A DNA stretch of 64,000 bases from Riptortus pedestris (taxonomy: Eukaryota > Arthropoda > Insecta > Hemiptera > Alydidae). The position numbers were made by a program, and so were the translations under genes. A model generated the notes under the pieces. The model did no database searches. It saw only the letters and a list, made by a program, of their open reading frames with translations, and was not told the DNA's origin. Position 1 is the stretch's first letter; each line of letters opens with the position of its first letter. Below, piece by piece: positions 61,201 to 63,945 of the stretch. The stretch lies in NCBI GenBank assembly GCA_019009955.1, contig CM032228.1:5825001-5889000 (forward strand), given 5' to 3'.

Positions 61201-61865
61201 TTTCTGGATTTTGTGCCCCTTTTTTATAAATTATACTGAATCATCAGCAATAAATAAAATTAGATTTTTTTTTGGTTTAAGGTTTAAGCTAGGAAGGTTC
61301 ATTATTAAATCTATATTAAAGAAATAGCAACAGACCTAAATTATGTGAACTTTGGGGAACACGGGATTGTAATTTTGGTTTTTTCACCAATTTTTCTGAA
61401 ATTATTTTTTTTTTTTATATTCCACTCCAAATTAACTTCATCAACTTTTTTTACCCTTTCCTGGCTATTGGATTTTTTACAGAGATTAAAGCAAGAAAGT
61501 TTCATGAGCCTCAGTGGCCCCTCTTTAATTTCCCATAAAATATTCCTTAAAGGAAATTTACGCTGACTGATGTATTCTCAAAATGGCCTAGGAAGACACA
61601 ATTTTCATTCATAGGAAACAGGGAGTGCATGTAATGTATTAGAAATTAAATTTTCCCTCCCTGAAATATAATTTATTTTTATTTTTATATAGAATTGGCC
61701 CATTTTACCTTGCGAGAGTGGGTTTTATCTTGAAAGACAAAGCCATATCTTATGCTGGAGGTTACACCTTTCGGGACCTTGGACCCTGATTGGATCAACG
61801 GCTTGCTGGACTGCACTCGACATCTGCACTTGGAGGCTTGCTGTGTACACCAGCCCTTCAGAATC
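23337..61865 (-). CDS. ZP-domain transmembrane protein gene, 3' part (six exons)
   Basis: Join, minus strand: 61865-61768, 56990-56854, 47109-46874, 42298-42242, 38829-38715, 23500-23337. All splice sites are AG...GT and every junction phase fits (AG/A, G/AT, 0, 0, G/CT). The product is the last 268 residues of a membrane-anchored ZP protein: the end of ZP-N and linker (exons 1-2), ZP-C with GCPTD and the FPDS...VHYVC...C...C pattern (exon 3), YDC and an RNSR possible furin site (exon 4), an acidic linker (exon 5), and a transmembrane helix with a basic tail (exon 6). ZP proteins of arthropods polymerise at the apical surface and shape cuticle or apical matrix. The family is clear from the GCPTD and cysteine pattern; the orthologue is not identified. 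The 5' exons, with signal peptide and probable extra domains, lie beyond the window. The gene covers more than 38 kb because its introns are filled with transposons. Confidence 0.85.
23671..23715. other. Perfect 14-bp inverted repeat (hairpin)
   Basis: CTTACTGTTCCAAC and GTTGGAACAGTAAG are separated by 17 bases. It lies in the last intron of the ZP gene, about 170 bp upstream of the final acceptor. Confidence 0.75.
23790..24235. repeat. Degenerate ~24-bp minisatellite with an embedded HINE fragment
   Basis: Units of the type AACAAGGAAGCAACCAGTAA plus TATC repeat with much variation. At 23890-23953 the array is interrupted by a reverse-oriented HINE 5' fragment (TAGGATCAATGGACATTTGA to CATGAGTACAACCTCA). 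Confidence 0.8.
24240..24742. other. No recognisable gene
   Basis: Intronic sequence of the ZP gene. A moderately GC stretch (24330-24530) holds no frame or repeat that I can identify. Confidence 0.4.
24743..25407 (+). mobile_element. HINE-like element, complete copy
   Basis: A model copy of the family: 5' TTTTAGCAGATTTCCCTTAA (with an internal palindrome TTCCCTTAAGGGAA), TACTCATGACGCGAG, CAAATGTCCATCGATCCTAC, a 50-bp TA microsatellite, GCTCTAGCGGTCGCAATTTT, a G-rich run, TATCTCCGTTACTATACGTC, then ACTTCACGTGGGAAATCTGC, TTAGTTTACGCAGCCCCTGCG and TGACGGACTTTTT. The subterminal GCAGATTTCCC and GGGAAATCTGC are exact inverted repeats. CGCAG-CCC-CTGCG forms a 3' stem-loop. These traits fit helentron-associated rolling-circle elements. 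Confidence 0.75.
25425..28207 (+). mobile_element. HINE-like element split by a nested family B copy
   Basis: The 5' part (25425-25614) ends in its TA tract. The element resumes at about 27011 in a TA tract with TTTGTCTGTTACCGCTCTAG and continues to CATGTGGGAAATCTGC and the CGCAGCCCCTGCG hairpin at 28180-28207. It starts only 18 bp after the previous HINE ends, in the same orientation. The right part is long and includes a copy of a block with TTTCCGGTCTATCTATCGAT also seen at 35465 and, inverted, at 44490. Confidence 0.7.
25615..27010 (-). mobile_element. Family B element, complete copy nested in a HINE TA tract
   Basis: Read in reverse: 5' CTAGCTCAGATACCCGGCTT with CCCGGCTTCGCCCGGG, then four near-repeats of about 290 bp containing CCCCCACTCCTGCCCGTCCC, then the tail ending GACAGAGGTTACAATTTT. 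TA microsatellite lies on both sides. An (AACAA)-like GTTTGTTT run occurs near the 3' end. Confidence 0.75.
28375..28630. repeat. Interleaved perfect direct and inverted repeats
   Basis: A 34-bp direct repeat (CAAGAGTACATCACATTTTT plus AGGGCGATTGGTCA) occurs at 28375-28408 and 28538-28571. A 33-bp inverted repeat (CACTATCGGTATCTGGCTCA plus TGAACGACGCGAG) occurs at 28415-28447 and, reversed, at 28598-28630. Each arm follows its direct-repeat copy at a short distance. Confidence 0.85.
28776..28905 (-). mobile_element. tRNA-type SINE, 3' part
   Basis: Read in reverse it shows CCTTAGTCCCGCCCTGACAA and ACCCGTCCCATTTAGCCTGA, matching the 3' half of the SINE. The pol III box region is absent. Confidence 0.55.
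28930..29670. other. Unidentified intronic stretch
   Basis: A plus-strand frame around 29105-29225 reads TDLDEAIVRLGKAKTMPQ followed by RPSEKIVRNRVYRSRGRPS, which looks coding-like but is short and unrecognised. The rest shows nothing. Confidence 0.3.
29732..30784 (-). mobile_element. Family B element, degraded copy
   Basis: Read in reverse: 5' CTGCCTAAGGTACCCGGCTT, middle degraded, 3' TGCACAGATTGAGGTTACAA then TTTTATATA. TA microsatellite flanks both ends (29678-29731 and 30783-30843). Confidence 0.6.
30845..31140 (+). mobile_element. Family B element, 5' fragment
   Basis: AGCTGGCTTCGCTCGGGAAA and the GAATGATGATGG block place it at the family B 5' end. It starts in a TA tract, head to head with the previous copy. 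Confidence 0.5.
31148..33960 (+). mobile_element. HINE-like element interrupted by a LINE
   Basis: 5' TTTTAGCAGATTGCCCTGCA, ATTCTACCCAGTG, a TG/TA microsatellite, and the CGCTCTTGCGGTCGC block (31148-31493). After the LINE (31546-33786) the interior resumes at 33834 with TTGTTCTATACATATTTTCT and TTAACCGAGATATTCG. The 3' end is lost at about 33960, where a TA/GA tract and the middle of another copy begin. Confidence 0.6.
31546..33786 (-). pseudogene. R1/I-like LINE nested in a HINE, decayed and 5'-truncated
   Basis: On the minus strand: KAPGIDGITGDIYKQI (about 33720-33765), KWSKLIFINKPGKRD and SVRPISLIPTAGKVLEK (33560-33640), AFADD (about 33090), RNase H motifs IYTDSHNSLQS (about 32430) and KGHSGILGNDLADLSAK (about 32280), and a terminal zinc-knuckle CYCDLTTEQT...LLYDC (about 31940-31990). 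Stops and frame shifts separate the domains. The 3' end runs into a T run (A run on the coding strand) at about 31546-31557. Truncation at both ends coincides with TA microsatellite, so it entered the TA-rich interior of a HINE. It is the same lineage as the LINE at 3.5-6.2 kb but a distinct copy. Confidence 0.88.
33962..34049. repeat. (TA)n followed by (GA)n microsatellite
   Basis: About 44 bp of TA passes directly into about 42 bp of GA. This is the internal microsatellite position of the following HINE copy. Confidence 0.95.
34050..34738 (+). mobile_element. HINE-like element, 3' two-thirds
   Basis: It starts after the TA/GA tract with TGTTACCACTCTAGCGGTCG and runs to TTCACGTAGGAAATCTGC, the hairpin CGCAGCCCCTGCGG and GACGGACTTT. 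The 5' end is absent. Confidence 0.7.
34752..35645 (+). mobile_element. HINE-like element, complete copy
   Basis: 5' TTTTAGCAGATTTCCCTTAA, 60-bp TA tract, GCTCTAGTGGTCGCAATTTT, a C-rich run, then TTCACGTGGGAAATCTGC, CGCAGCCCCTGCG, TGATGGACTTTTTTTTTT. It starts 13 bp after the previous copy ends. Confidence 0.75.
35650..36000. other. Unique spacer between oppositely oriented HINEs
   Basis: Moderately GC sequence with no recognisable frame. A minus-strand open frame (35612-35890) is hydrophobic and unconvincing. Confidence 0.35.
36002..36665 (-). mobile_element. HINE-like element, 3' part
   Basis: Read in reverse it ends with the GCAGCCCCTGCGTGACGG hairpin and ACTTTTTTTTG. The subterminal repeat is interrupted (AAATCATCTGC). 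It is truncated inside the family's C/G-rich block. Confidence 0.65.
36753..37336 (-). mobile_element. HINE-like element, complete copy
   Basis: Read in reverse: 5' CAGCAGATTTACCTTAAGGG, CAAATGTCCATCGATCCTAC, short TA tract, TTACCGCTCTAGCGGTCGCA, GGTCCGATTTCAGCC-type block inverted, and 3' GTGGGAAATCTGC, CGCTGCCCCTGCGTGACGG, ACTTTTT. Confidence 0.7.
37370..37525 (-). mobile_element. Family B element, 5' fragment
   Basis: Read in reverse it starts CTAGCAAGTTATTCAGCTTT with ACCCGGGAATTCATTTGAGG and the GAATGATGGTATTTTTTGGC block. Confidence 0.5.
37640..37726 (-). mobile_element. Family B element, 5' fragment
   Basis: Read in reverse: ACTAGCTAAGGTACCCGGCT and ATCATTAGCGGGTGAATGAT. It abuts a TA microsatellite (37737-37782). 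Confidence 0.5.
37783..37892 (-). mobile_element. HINE-like element, 5' end
   Basis: Read in reverse: TTTTAGCAGATTTCCTTTAG, GACGTCGTACTCATGAC-like block (here GAGGTCGTACTCATGAC) and CAAATGTCCATCGATCCTAC, ending in a TA tract. Its 5' end touches the 3' end of the next copy. Confidence 0.7.
37893..38035 (-). mobile_element. HINE-like element, 3' end
   Basis: Read in reverse it ends ACGGGGGAAATCTGCTGAGT, ACGCAGCCCCTGCGTGACAG, AC, immediately followed by the TTTTAGCAG start of the neighbouring copy with no spacer. Confidence 0.7.
38045..38205 (+). mobile_element. tRNA-derived SINE copy
   Basis: It begins GGGGCTCAGGTTAGCCATGT (A box region) and reads CTAGAGTGGCGAATTACATT (mutated B box) and GGAATTTATTTAGTGACC, truncated before the usual 3' end. 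Confidence 0.6.
38215..38560 (+). mobile_element. Family B element, 3' fragment, then (GT)n
   Basis: CAAAGTTACTTTAAATAACG, then degraded family B blocks up to AAAAGGTAACAAACAGACAC. A GAGT/GTGT microsatellite follows at 38505-38560. Confidence 0.5.
38715..38829 (-). CDS. ZP gene exon: acidic juxtamembrane linker
   Basis: The acceptor is TTCATGATTACAG before GCTGAGTCTG; the donor is CTCACAG/GTCGGTAC. The 115-nt exon enters in phase 0 and leaves one base. It reads AESDDRIIDYVELYNN, VEVTAPNIELGYLKKDM, ADILT. The phase fits both neighbours exactly. No known domain is recognised; the position between the ZP module and the membrane helix makes it a stem region. Confidence 0.8.
39034..42095. repeat. 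105-bp minisatellite (about 29 units) in a ZP-gene intron
   Basis: Units of the type TGATTGGTCATGAATGTGTG, ATAAGGGAAGATTTTGTATT, TGTGTATGGTGGCAGAGGAT, GTACGTGGCGAGCAGAGGGA, AGGAGCATGCCATAACTCGA, GGCAA are 105 bp. Units differ by a few substitutions and small indels; a higher-order variant with AGCAGAGGTGATGAGCAGAG lies near 40060-40190. The unit is 35 codons long and stop-poor on the minus strand, giving nominal frames up to 383 codons (MACSFPLLATYILCHHTQIQ type). Splicing of the flanking exons places the array inside an intron, so these frames are not taken as genes. Confidence 0.95.
42242..42298 (-). CDS. ZP gene exon: last ZP cysteine and candidate furin site
   Basis: A 57-nt exon in phase 0 with acceptor TTATTTTATTAG and donor CAA/GTAAGTAA. 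It reads YDCSEPEEENGSRNSRDFQ. The YDC supplies a cysteine after the ECPQ of the upstream exon. RNSR matches the minimal R-X-X-R furin consensus expected between a ZP module and its membrane anchor. Confidence 0.85.
42300..43195. other. No recognisable gene (intron)
   Basis: AT-rich intronic sequence. No terminal repeats or conserved frames were seen. Confidence 0.4.
43196..43765 (-). pseudogene. R1/I-like LINE, 3' fragment
   Basis: The minus strand encodes the terminal zinc-knuckle CKCDSYTEQT...LNYECRL preceded by NTNSYLHRFKLTDS. Upstream coding is broken by stops. It matches the C-termini of the LINE copies at 3.6 and 32.0 kb. Confidence 0.75.
43796..44210 (+). mobile_element. HINE-like element, internal fragment
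   Basis: It starts near the microsatellite position with ATATTTGTCTCTATGCAGTT and continues through degraded internal blocks (GGTTGTTAATGGGTGAAATC, TTGTTCTGTAGG). Both ends are missing. Confidence 0.5.
44266..45985 (-). mobile_element. HINE-like element split by family C
   Basis: Its 3' end is at 44266-44335 (reverse: GTGGGAAATCTTCTTAGT, GCAACCCCTGCGTGACGG, ACTTTTTT). The interior continues to 44872, is interrupted, and resumes at 45781 with ATTCTATACATTTTTTCAAT (inverted) and the C-rich block to about 45985. The 5' end is missing. Confidence 0.65.
44874..45780 (+). mobile_element. Family C dispersed element nested in a HINE
   Basis: It begins ACTAGCAGACCCGGCCACTC and ends GACAGGAGATTTATATATAT then TAAGAT. 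Sequence such as AAATCGGTTAAGTAGTTTAG lies near the 3' end. The head (ACTAGC...CCCGGC) resembles family B. Short open frames only; the class is not determined. Confidence 0.55.
46283..46720 (+). mobile_element. HINE-like element, 5' part
   Basis: TTCCCTTAAGGGAAATCTGC (mutated subterminal region), ACAAATGTCCATTGATTCTA, CTGCTCTACTGGTCGCAATT and ATATCTCCGTTATCATAACT follow the family order. The 3' end is absent. Confidence 0.6.
46874..47109 (-). CDS. ZP gene exon: ZP-C subdomain
   Basis: A 236-nt exon with acceptor GTTTATTTGTAG and donor CCTCAG/GTATGT. With the upstream G it reads D-GIGGLPVDCRVEDGRGSR, EMLSDRRGCPTDTALVPAL, a Ser/Pro loop, then AFPAFSFPDSALVHYVC and LLMICSGECPQ. The L-x-D-x-x-GCP-x-D signature, the AF-x-FP-x-S strand and the C-x4-C-x3-C run are the hallmark of ZP-C subdomains. 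This is the best evidence for the gene's family. Confidence 0.92.
47125..48420. other. No recognisable gene (intron)
   Basis: AT-rich intron with an A run near 48050-48070. Minus-strand hydrophobic frames (47899-48102) are T-run artefacts. Confidence 0.4.
48425..49130. repeat. Diverged long inverted repeat (fold-back)
   Basis: 48425-48560 (ACATTTGGAGGGTTGAAAAG, GAGGAGCTATAGAGTTGAAA) matches the reverse complement of 49015-49125 (CAATGCTATAGCTCCTCAGA, TCCTCCAAATGATC). The arms are visibly diverged and separated by about 450 bp of AT-rich sequence. It is possibly an old MITE. Confidence 0.6.
49834..50050 (+). mobile_element. tRNA-derived SINE, best full-length copy
   Basis: It starts GATCAGGCTGGCCATGTAAG (A box-like TGGCCATGTAAG) and reads CTAGAGTGGCAAGTTACATT (altered B box), GGAATTTATTTAGTGACGGA, TAGATAACCTGCCCCAATTA, GTTGCAAAAAGTGGGAGTTA, with an A/T-rich tail. 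It abuts the end of the ZRANB2 retrocopy. Confidence 0.7.
50055..50500 (-). pseudogene. ZRANB2-like retrocopy
   Basis: The minus strand encodes, without introns and with frame breaks, two RanBP2-type zinc fingers in the order seen in the splicing factor ZRANB2. Finger 1 reads GDWLCSDIQC and IKFARRSRCFQCGK. A linker follows with ADKSRRLFSPDDW. Finger 2 reads VNWVRRHLCNMCNTPKLGD, then TGY and VEYIKQSNGESDYDNWGED and a Ser/Glu-rich end with a stop. Zinc-binding cysteines of finger 1 remain; finger 2 has lost its first pair through frame change. The gene family is recognised from the NWxRRxxCNMCNTPK and VEYI...DE blocks. It is a dead copy. Confidence 0.8.
50537..51019 (-). pseudogene. Dlg5-like coiled-coil retrocopy fragment
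   Basis: The minus strand reads, across two frames, RNQAIRERNSFKQQCTAAIR, QRNIALRERNEYQDALVQVQ, QKHEEAV-stop-EINLAMALR, MKASKDLKRLTEEA, then MNEYSLIMSERHNVHKETEK and later KASALMGRDKALKEF. Heptad-rich coiled coil with ALRERNEY, MKASKD(L/M)KRLTEE and EYSLIMSER is what I recall of DLG5 scaffold proteins. Stops and frameshifts make it non-functional. The attribution rests on memory of the family and needs a search. Confidence 0.6.
51000..51340 (-). pseudogene. Ty3/gypsy-type gag fragment
   Basis: A minus-strand frame (51020-51232, extending upstream to about 51340 across WTIFKRQLHQYF) fits the capsid region of arthropod gypsy-like retrotransposons: a tryptophan followed by an F-x-x-Y/F pair, an I-x-DE-x-KKA block, and the final KFANRYKF motif. 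About 12 residues present in the copy at 52.1 kb are deleted. There is no nucleocapsid or protease region. It is a dead remnant. Confidence 0.65.
51420..51960 (-). pseudogene. Retrocopy of an unidentified transcript with poly(A) tail
   Basis: The minus strand carries an 82-codon frame (51637-51885, MSKNYGELTNWEKSV to TPPNAPQNEEKI), a 3' UTR of about 180 bp, the polyadenylation signal AATAAA about 15 bases before an A run (T run on the plus strand at 51421-51452), and no introns. The frame has GLPEKKKADIKKMMPYLG near its end. I do not recognise the parent; a transposase C-terminus is one option. Confidence 0.55.
51968..52039 (-). mobile_element. HINE-like element, 5' end
   Basis: Read in reverse it starts TTTTAGCAGATTTCCCTTAA, AGCTATTGTGGTTGTACTC and ATGACGG. 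It breaks off after 72 bp. It begins exactly at a TTTT/AAAA point of the gag copy that follows. Confidence 0.65.
52040..52290 (+). pseudogene. Ty3/gypsy-type gag fragment, inverted second copy
   Basis: The plus strand reads GGCAATTACACCAGTATTTT onward, the same capsid segment as the minus-strand copy at 51.0-51.3 kb, here with the full DAFKLVKNL stretch and one codon missing before CRKSKF. It ends soon after RYKFYN in unrelated TA-rich sequence. Confidence 0.65.
52439..53417 (+). mobile_element. HINE-like element, degraded copy with internal duplication
   Basis: 5' ATTAGCAGATTTCCCACAAG, TGGTGGTCGCAATTTTTGTT, the G-rich block, TAAACCCCCACTCCTACTCT, then a second copy of the mid-region (about 52985-53200), and a 3' end GAGGAAAATCTGTTTAGTTT, GCAGAGCCCCTGCAGGGC, TTTTAAA. 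Confidence 0.6.
53566..54180 (+). mobile_element. HINE-like element, strongly degraded
   Basis: TTTTAGCAGATTTCCCTCAT at 53570, a (TATC)n tract at 53655-53790 and TA tracts to 53880 in the microsatellite position, then ACATATTTCATCGTTACCAA, GTTCGTTAATATCTAAAATG and AATAACCGAGATATGCATAT. The 3' end was not found. Confidence 0.5.
54366..54880 (-). pseudogene. Possible retrocopy ending in poly(A)
   Basis: The minus strand ends in an A run (T runs at 54367-54395 on plus). Upstream frames read IECNKCSGRHVGE and CGTSPEGQAALATTHKKRK in one frame and GPVQRDRQLWQQHIKNEKC in another. No parent gene is recognised. Confidence 0.3.
55005..55205 (-). mobile_element. tRNA-derived SINE copy
   Basis: Read in reverse: GACCATGCGAGTTAAAGTGT, AGTTAGAGTGGCAAGTTGGA with TTCTCGCC (B box region GTTGGATTCTCG), GAATTTATTTAGTGACGGAA, ATAATCCATGCCAATTAGCC. 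An adjoining TA microsatellite is at 55227-55280. Confidence 0.65.
55486..56104 (-). mobile_element. Tc1/mariner-type miniature element, copy 1
   Basis: It is flanked by TA on both sides. Terminal inverted repeats start CACTCAACCGCAAAAAAA and continue CCGGACACTT. The 619-bp interior retains, on the minus strand, a helix-turn-helix relic EGRSLHYIAETLGVAKSTIH preceded by RIMGLSNL in another frame, which is the N-terminal DNA-binding part of a Tc1-like transposase. No catalytic DDE/D region is present, so it is non-autonomous. Confidence 0.85.
56280..56620 (-). pseudogene. R1/I-like LINE, 3' fragment
   Basis: The minus strand reads HGQAGHYITRFKIQNNDKC, TCDSQTTQTFLHILYDC, the terminal zinc-knuckle of the LINE group, followed by decayed 3' sequence toward 56280. 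Confidence 0.7.
56854..56990 (-). CDS. ZP gene exon: inter-subdomain linker and start of ZP-C
   Basis: A 137-nt exon with acceptor TTGGGCGTTTAG and donor CTACCAG/GTAGGC. After the shared R codon it reads SGRMMAEGGGRAWLEVRG, SAISAFSASNTLTVGEHTIL, AVHAHLP, then the D codon shared with the next exon. LTVGE-x-x-x-L-x-V matches the V-x-(I/V)G-(D/E)-x-L-x-L strand of ZP-C domains. Phase agrees with both neighbours. A Met near 57007 lies in the intron and is not the start. Confidence 0.85.
57000..57540. other. No recognisable gene (intron)
   Basis: Very A-rich stretch with AACAAA/AATAAA runs. No motif was supported. Confidence 0.4.
57541..57965 (+). pseudogene. CR1/Jockey-like LINE, 3' fragment (plus strand)
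   Basis: It is nearly the reverse complement of the 3' part of the minus-strand LINE at 59.65-59.95 kb. Matches include CAAAAATGTTCAATTATTAA, AAATATTTGTCATAAATATC, TTTGTCTCTATAAGCTG and CATCCTTTAATAAATTTGCA. Residual coding resembles LFKNKLKNFIHSK. Confidence 0.65.
58208..58741. mobile_element. hAT-type miniature element with perfect 8-bp target duplication
   Basis: Left end CAGTGGCGGCTCGTAG, right end ACGAGAAGCCGCCACTG. Both sides carry TATTTGAG (58200-58207 and 58742-58749). CAGTGGCGG-type ends and 8-bp duplications are diagnostic of hAT elements. The 534-bp interior has no transposase. A 90-codon plus-strand frame inside it shows no motif. Confidence 0.93.
59057..59609. repeat. ~90-bp inverted repeat around a HINE 3' end
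   Basis: 59057-59150 (ACTTGGAGAGAGAAAAAAAT ... CTTCAGAGCTACT) is reversed at 59523-59609 (AGTAGCTCTGAAGATGGAGA ... CTCTCTCCAAGT), with a few mismatches and indels. The loop contains a HINE 3' end. The outer flanks (57930-58010 and 58983-59056) are also inverted matches of one another. Confidence 0.8.
59229..59301 (+). mobile_element. HINE-like element, 3' end
   Basis: CCTCACGTGGGAAATCTACT, TAGTTTATGCAGCCCCTGCG, TGACGGACATT. Only the last ~70 bp remain, preceded by a GCAGATTTCTC block. Confidence 0.65.
60297..60909 (+). mobile_element. Tc1/mariner-type miniature element, copy 2
   Basis: TA on both sides, ends CACTCAACTGCAAAAAAA and (reversed) CACTCAACCGCAAAAAAA. It is 613 bp and orientation-inverted relative to copy 1. 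The helix-turn-helix relic reads on the plus strand near 60570-60660. It splits the LINE just before KFLGL. Confidence 0.85.
60936..61104 (+). mobile_element. 169-bp SINE-like insertion with 12-bp target duplication
   Basis: ATGTATTGCTAG occurs at 60924-60935 and again at 61105-61116, exactly flanking the insert. The insert begins AGTCGCCCGGCAGTCGTGGT and contains GAGGTTGGAGCGTTGACTCC, loosely like a pol III B box, but it has no A tail. It lies inside the LINE at the NKLAIHV position. Confidence 0.65.
61768..61865 (-). CDS. ZP gene exon: end of ZP-N
   Basis: The most 5' exon found. Acceptor TTGTCTGCAATACCAG, donor GAAAG/GTGTAA, 98 nt, phase 0 in and two bases out. It reads DSEGLVYTASLQVQMSSAVQ, QAVDPIRVQGPE, then AG joins A of the next exon to give R. 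L-V-Y-x-x-x-L-x-V-Q fits the last strands of ZP-N. The cysteine often seen at the VRC position is replaced (IRVQG). The exact phase match with the exon 4.8 kb downstream supports the call; alone it would be weak. Confidence 0.7.
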
Positions 61866-61869
61866 CTGG

Positions 61870-62200
61870 TATTGCAGACAAATGGAAATTGACAATTAGG
61901 AAGCGGATTAACATTTTCATTTTTTAAAATATTTTTAGCATCACAAATTTTTTTTGGGAAAATATATCAATTTTTTTTGAATACTGGGTGGTAACTGCAC
62001 CTTCGTTGGAGGTGCCCATGATTCCCTCAATTAAAAAGGAATGGTTAATCTCATTTTTTTTAAATTAGAGTTTTTATCTTTCCTGAGAAAAAATAATTTC
62101 CACCTGTGTCCAGGTTTTTTTTTTTTCATTTAGTTTTTCCATAATCCAACAAAGAATTTGTGTTCATTTGTTGTTTGTATTTTAAACTTCCCGCGCTAGC
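61870..62200. other. No recognisable feature (intron)
   Basis: T-rich sequence following the ZP exon acceptor. Nothing was identified. Confidence 0.4.
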
Positions 62201-62937
62201 AGTGTTCATAGACCCGCCACACACACGTGCATATCGCCAAGGCCGTGGCTACAGCGGAAAAACACATGCAGTTCTAGAAGGCATCGGCCAGTAACAAGGA
62301 TAGAGTTAGTTGCTTTTAGACGCTCGCTGGGGTCAGTTGCTCTCAGACGTTGGGGTCGTTCATACGGCCAGAGGGGCCTCCCTCCCCTACAGATCACCGC
62401 TTCGCTTCATAGATAACCGCTTCACAGATAACCGCTTCAAAGAGAACTGCTTCATCGACAACCGCAGTTGGAAGTCACCCGTGATAGTCTATGTACCTCT
62501 ACTAGAGTCAACAGGTTCATTTTGCTCCCGCCTTTCTTCTTCTCTGCCACGTGCCCATCCAGATTTATCACCGCAACAAGACTTCATCATCTCTAGGAAG
62601 TGCATGATTCCCGCTATTAACTACCTAATAATGCTAGCATTATGAGCGCAAGTATCGCATGAGTACTCATATATATTATAAGACCCACCGCTAATTTTGT
62701 ATGTATAGTTATGGCCGCCATATTATTTCATAAAGTTTGTGTACTGCTTAAATTTCATTTTTTATTATAGATATATACTTAACTATTCAATATACCTAAT
62801 TCTTAAGAGAACTCACATAGTTGTTTTGTTTTCTTTATTTATCTTTTTCCCTCATCTCTCCAGGAGAAATAACAAATGGTTCAGTCTAAATTCTCTCCCA
62901 ACTCTTGCCTTTAACACAAGCTTTCCGCCATTACATT
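62201..62937 (+). mobile_element. Probable solo LTR or LTR remnant
   Basis: The segment runs TGTTCATAGACCCGCC ... TTTCCGCCATTACA and is followed by TTTTGGTGCCGACA, which resembles the TGG-starting primer-binding site just after a left LTR in BEL/Pao or gypsy-type elements. A TATA-like ATATATTATAAGACC is at about 62673. It has an unusually GC-rich 5' half with small CCGCTTCA repeats (62399-62465). No second LTR or gag-pol lies in the window. Confidence 0.4.
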
Positions 62938-63590
62938 TTGGTGCCGACATTTTCTATTATTACCGCTAAAGCTTACCGCACGCCCCTACAATTTGTATGT
63001 TGTTGTTGTATTTGTTTAATTAATTTGATACTTTTAAACAATCAGTAAACAAATAATTACATAAATAATAATCATAAAGTACGTTTATTTAGGACATTAG
63101 TAGAATAAATTACAAATTTACAAGCTAATTAAATAATAAAAGAAAATTATGTAAAATATACGCACAAACATACACACAACTTGGACTATGTAGTCTGCAT
63201 GTTGATTTCTGCCTCTTCATTCATGGTTTCATATATGCATACATTTGCAAAGTACAAAAATAGAGAATATTTACTTATTGTAGTCATCAGTCAGGAAAAG
63301 CTATCGAAAGCTTTGTCTGACACTCATAAAATAGTTATAAAAAGCTTACCAATCTTTATCATTCAAAAACATAATATACTCATCGTGGCTTAATTTTGGA
63401 GGACTGAGAAACTTCCTTCTGAATTCCTCAAGTACTGTACATACTGCTATTAAATGATGCTATTCTCCATTTCATTCAAATTGTATAGAGAGCATACCCA
63501 TAAATTTTCAGTTTTACACACCGACTATTCAAATTGATCATTTCTCAACTTGCTTTCATAATCAGGCTTATGAAATGTATGCGATTCTTG
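62938..63590. other. No recognisable gene
   Basis: AT-rich sequence after the putative LTR. No gag-like frame was recognised. Confidence 0.4.
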
Positions 63591-63593
63591 TTA

Positions 63594-63945
63594 TTAACCC
63601 TTCACAGGCAAGACTGGGTCGCCGGTGACCCAGAGGTTGGTAAAAATAATATTCTGAGTAAAGTAAGGGAAGGAGGGGAGAGGGAGTGCACGGTACCCCT
63701 CCCCTCCTTCCGAGAGTTGATGAAAAAGAAATTGAGAATCAGCCTGGACCCAGCACTTCGAGACGTCAGTGTGCTTTTTGTGAAAAATCAAGAGATCGTC
63801 AATGGGTATATCCAAACTGCGCTAATTGTAATCGCAGCCAATGTGCTGAGCATAGGCTAAGTATTAGTTCTCTATGCCTAACCAGCGTCTCACCTGAAGA
63901 AGATGAAGAAATAGAAAATATTGTTAGATTGTTCTGTGTTTGAAG
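63594..63945 (+). pseudogene. piggyBac-like transposase C-terminus, broken
   Basis: A plus-strand frame ending at 63943 contains GPSTSRRQCAFCEKSRDRQW and VYPNCANCNRSQCAEHRLS with a final SLCLTS. The C-x2-C, C-x2-C, C-x2-H spacing is the cysteine-rich zinc domain at the end of piggyBac transposases. Upstream, another frame reads VINPSQARLGRR before a stop. The DDD catalytic core is not present, so this is a remnant or the last exon of a broken copy. Confidence 0.55.

Larger units (their letters stand above)
59640..61360 (-). pseudogene. CR1/Jockey-like LINE with two later insertions
   Basis: The minus strand carries reverse transcriptase pieces: VPQSSHNLGLLLFL (about 61300-61350, the (G)VPQGS-x-LGPLLF motif), LILFIADDS (about 61240, catalytic ADD), NSWGNWFVV and NKLAIHL (61080-61150), then after the insertions KFLGLTVDKCLAWFNRVELL and YYGYFHSRLTYGVMHWGNS, LQKRAIRFIYNRKLRDSCRP (59761-60294). 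No RNase H follows, unlike the other LINEs. A Tc1/mariner element (60297-60909) and a 169-bp insert (60936-61104) interrupt it, and stops and frameshifts are common. Clade assignment comes from the thumb sequence and is approximate. Confidence 0.8.
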
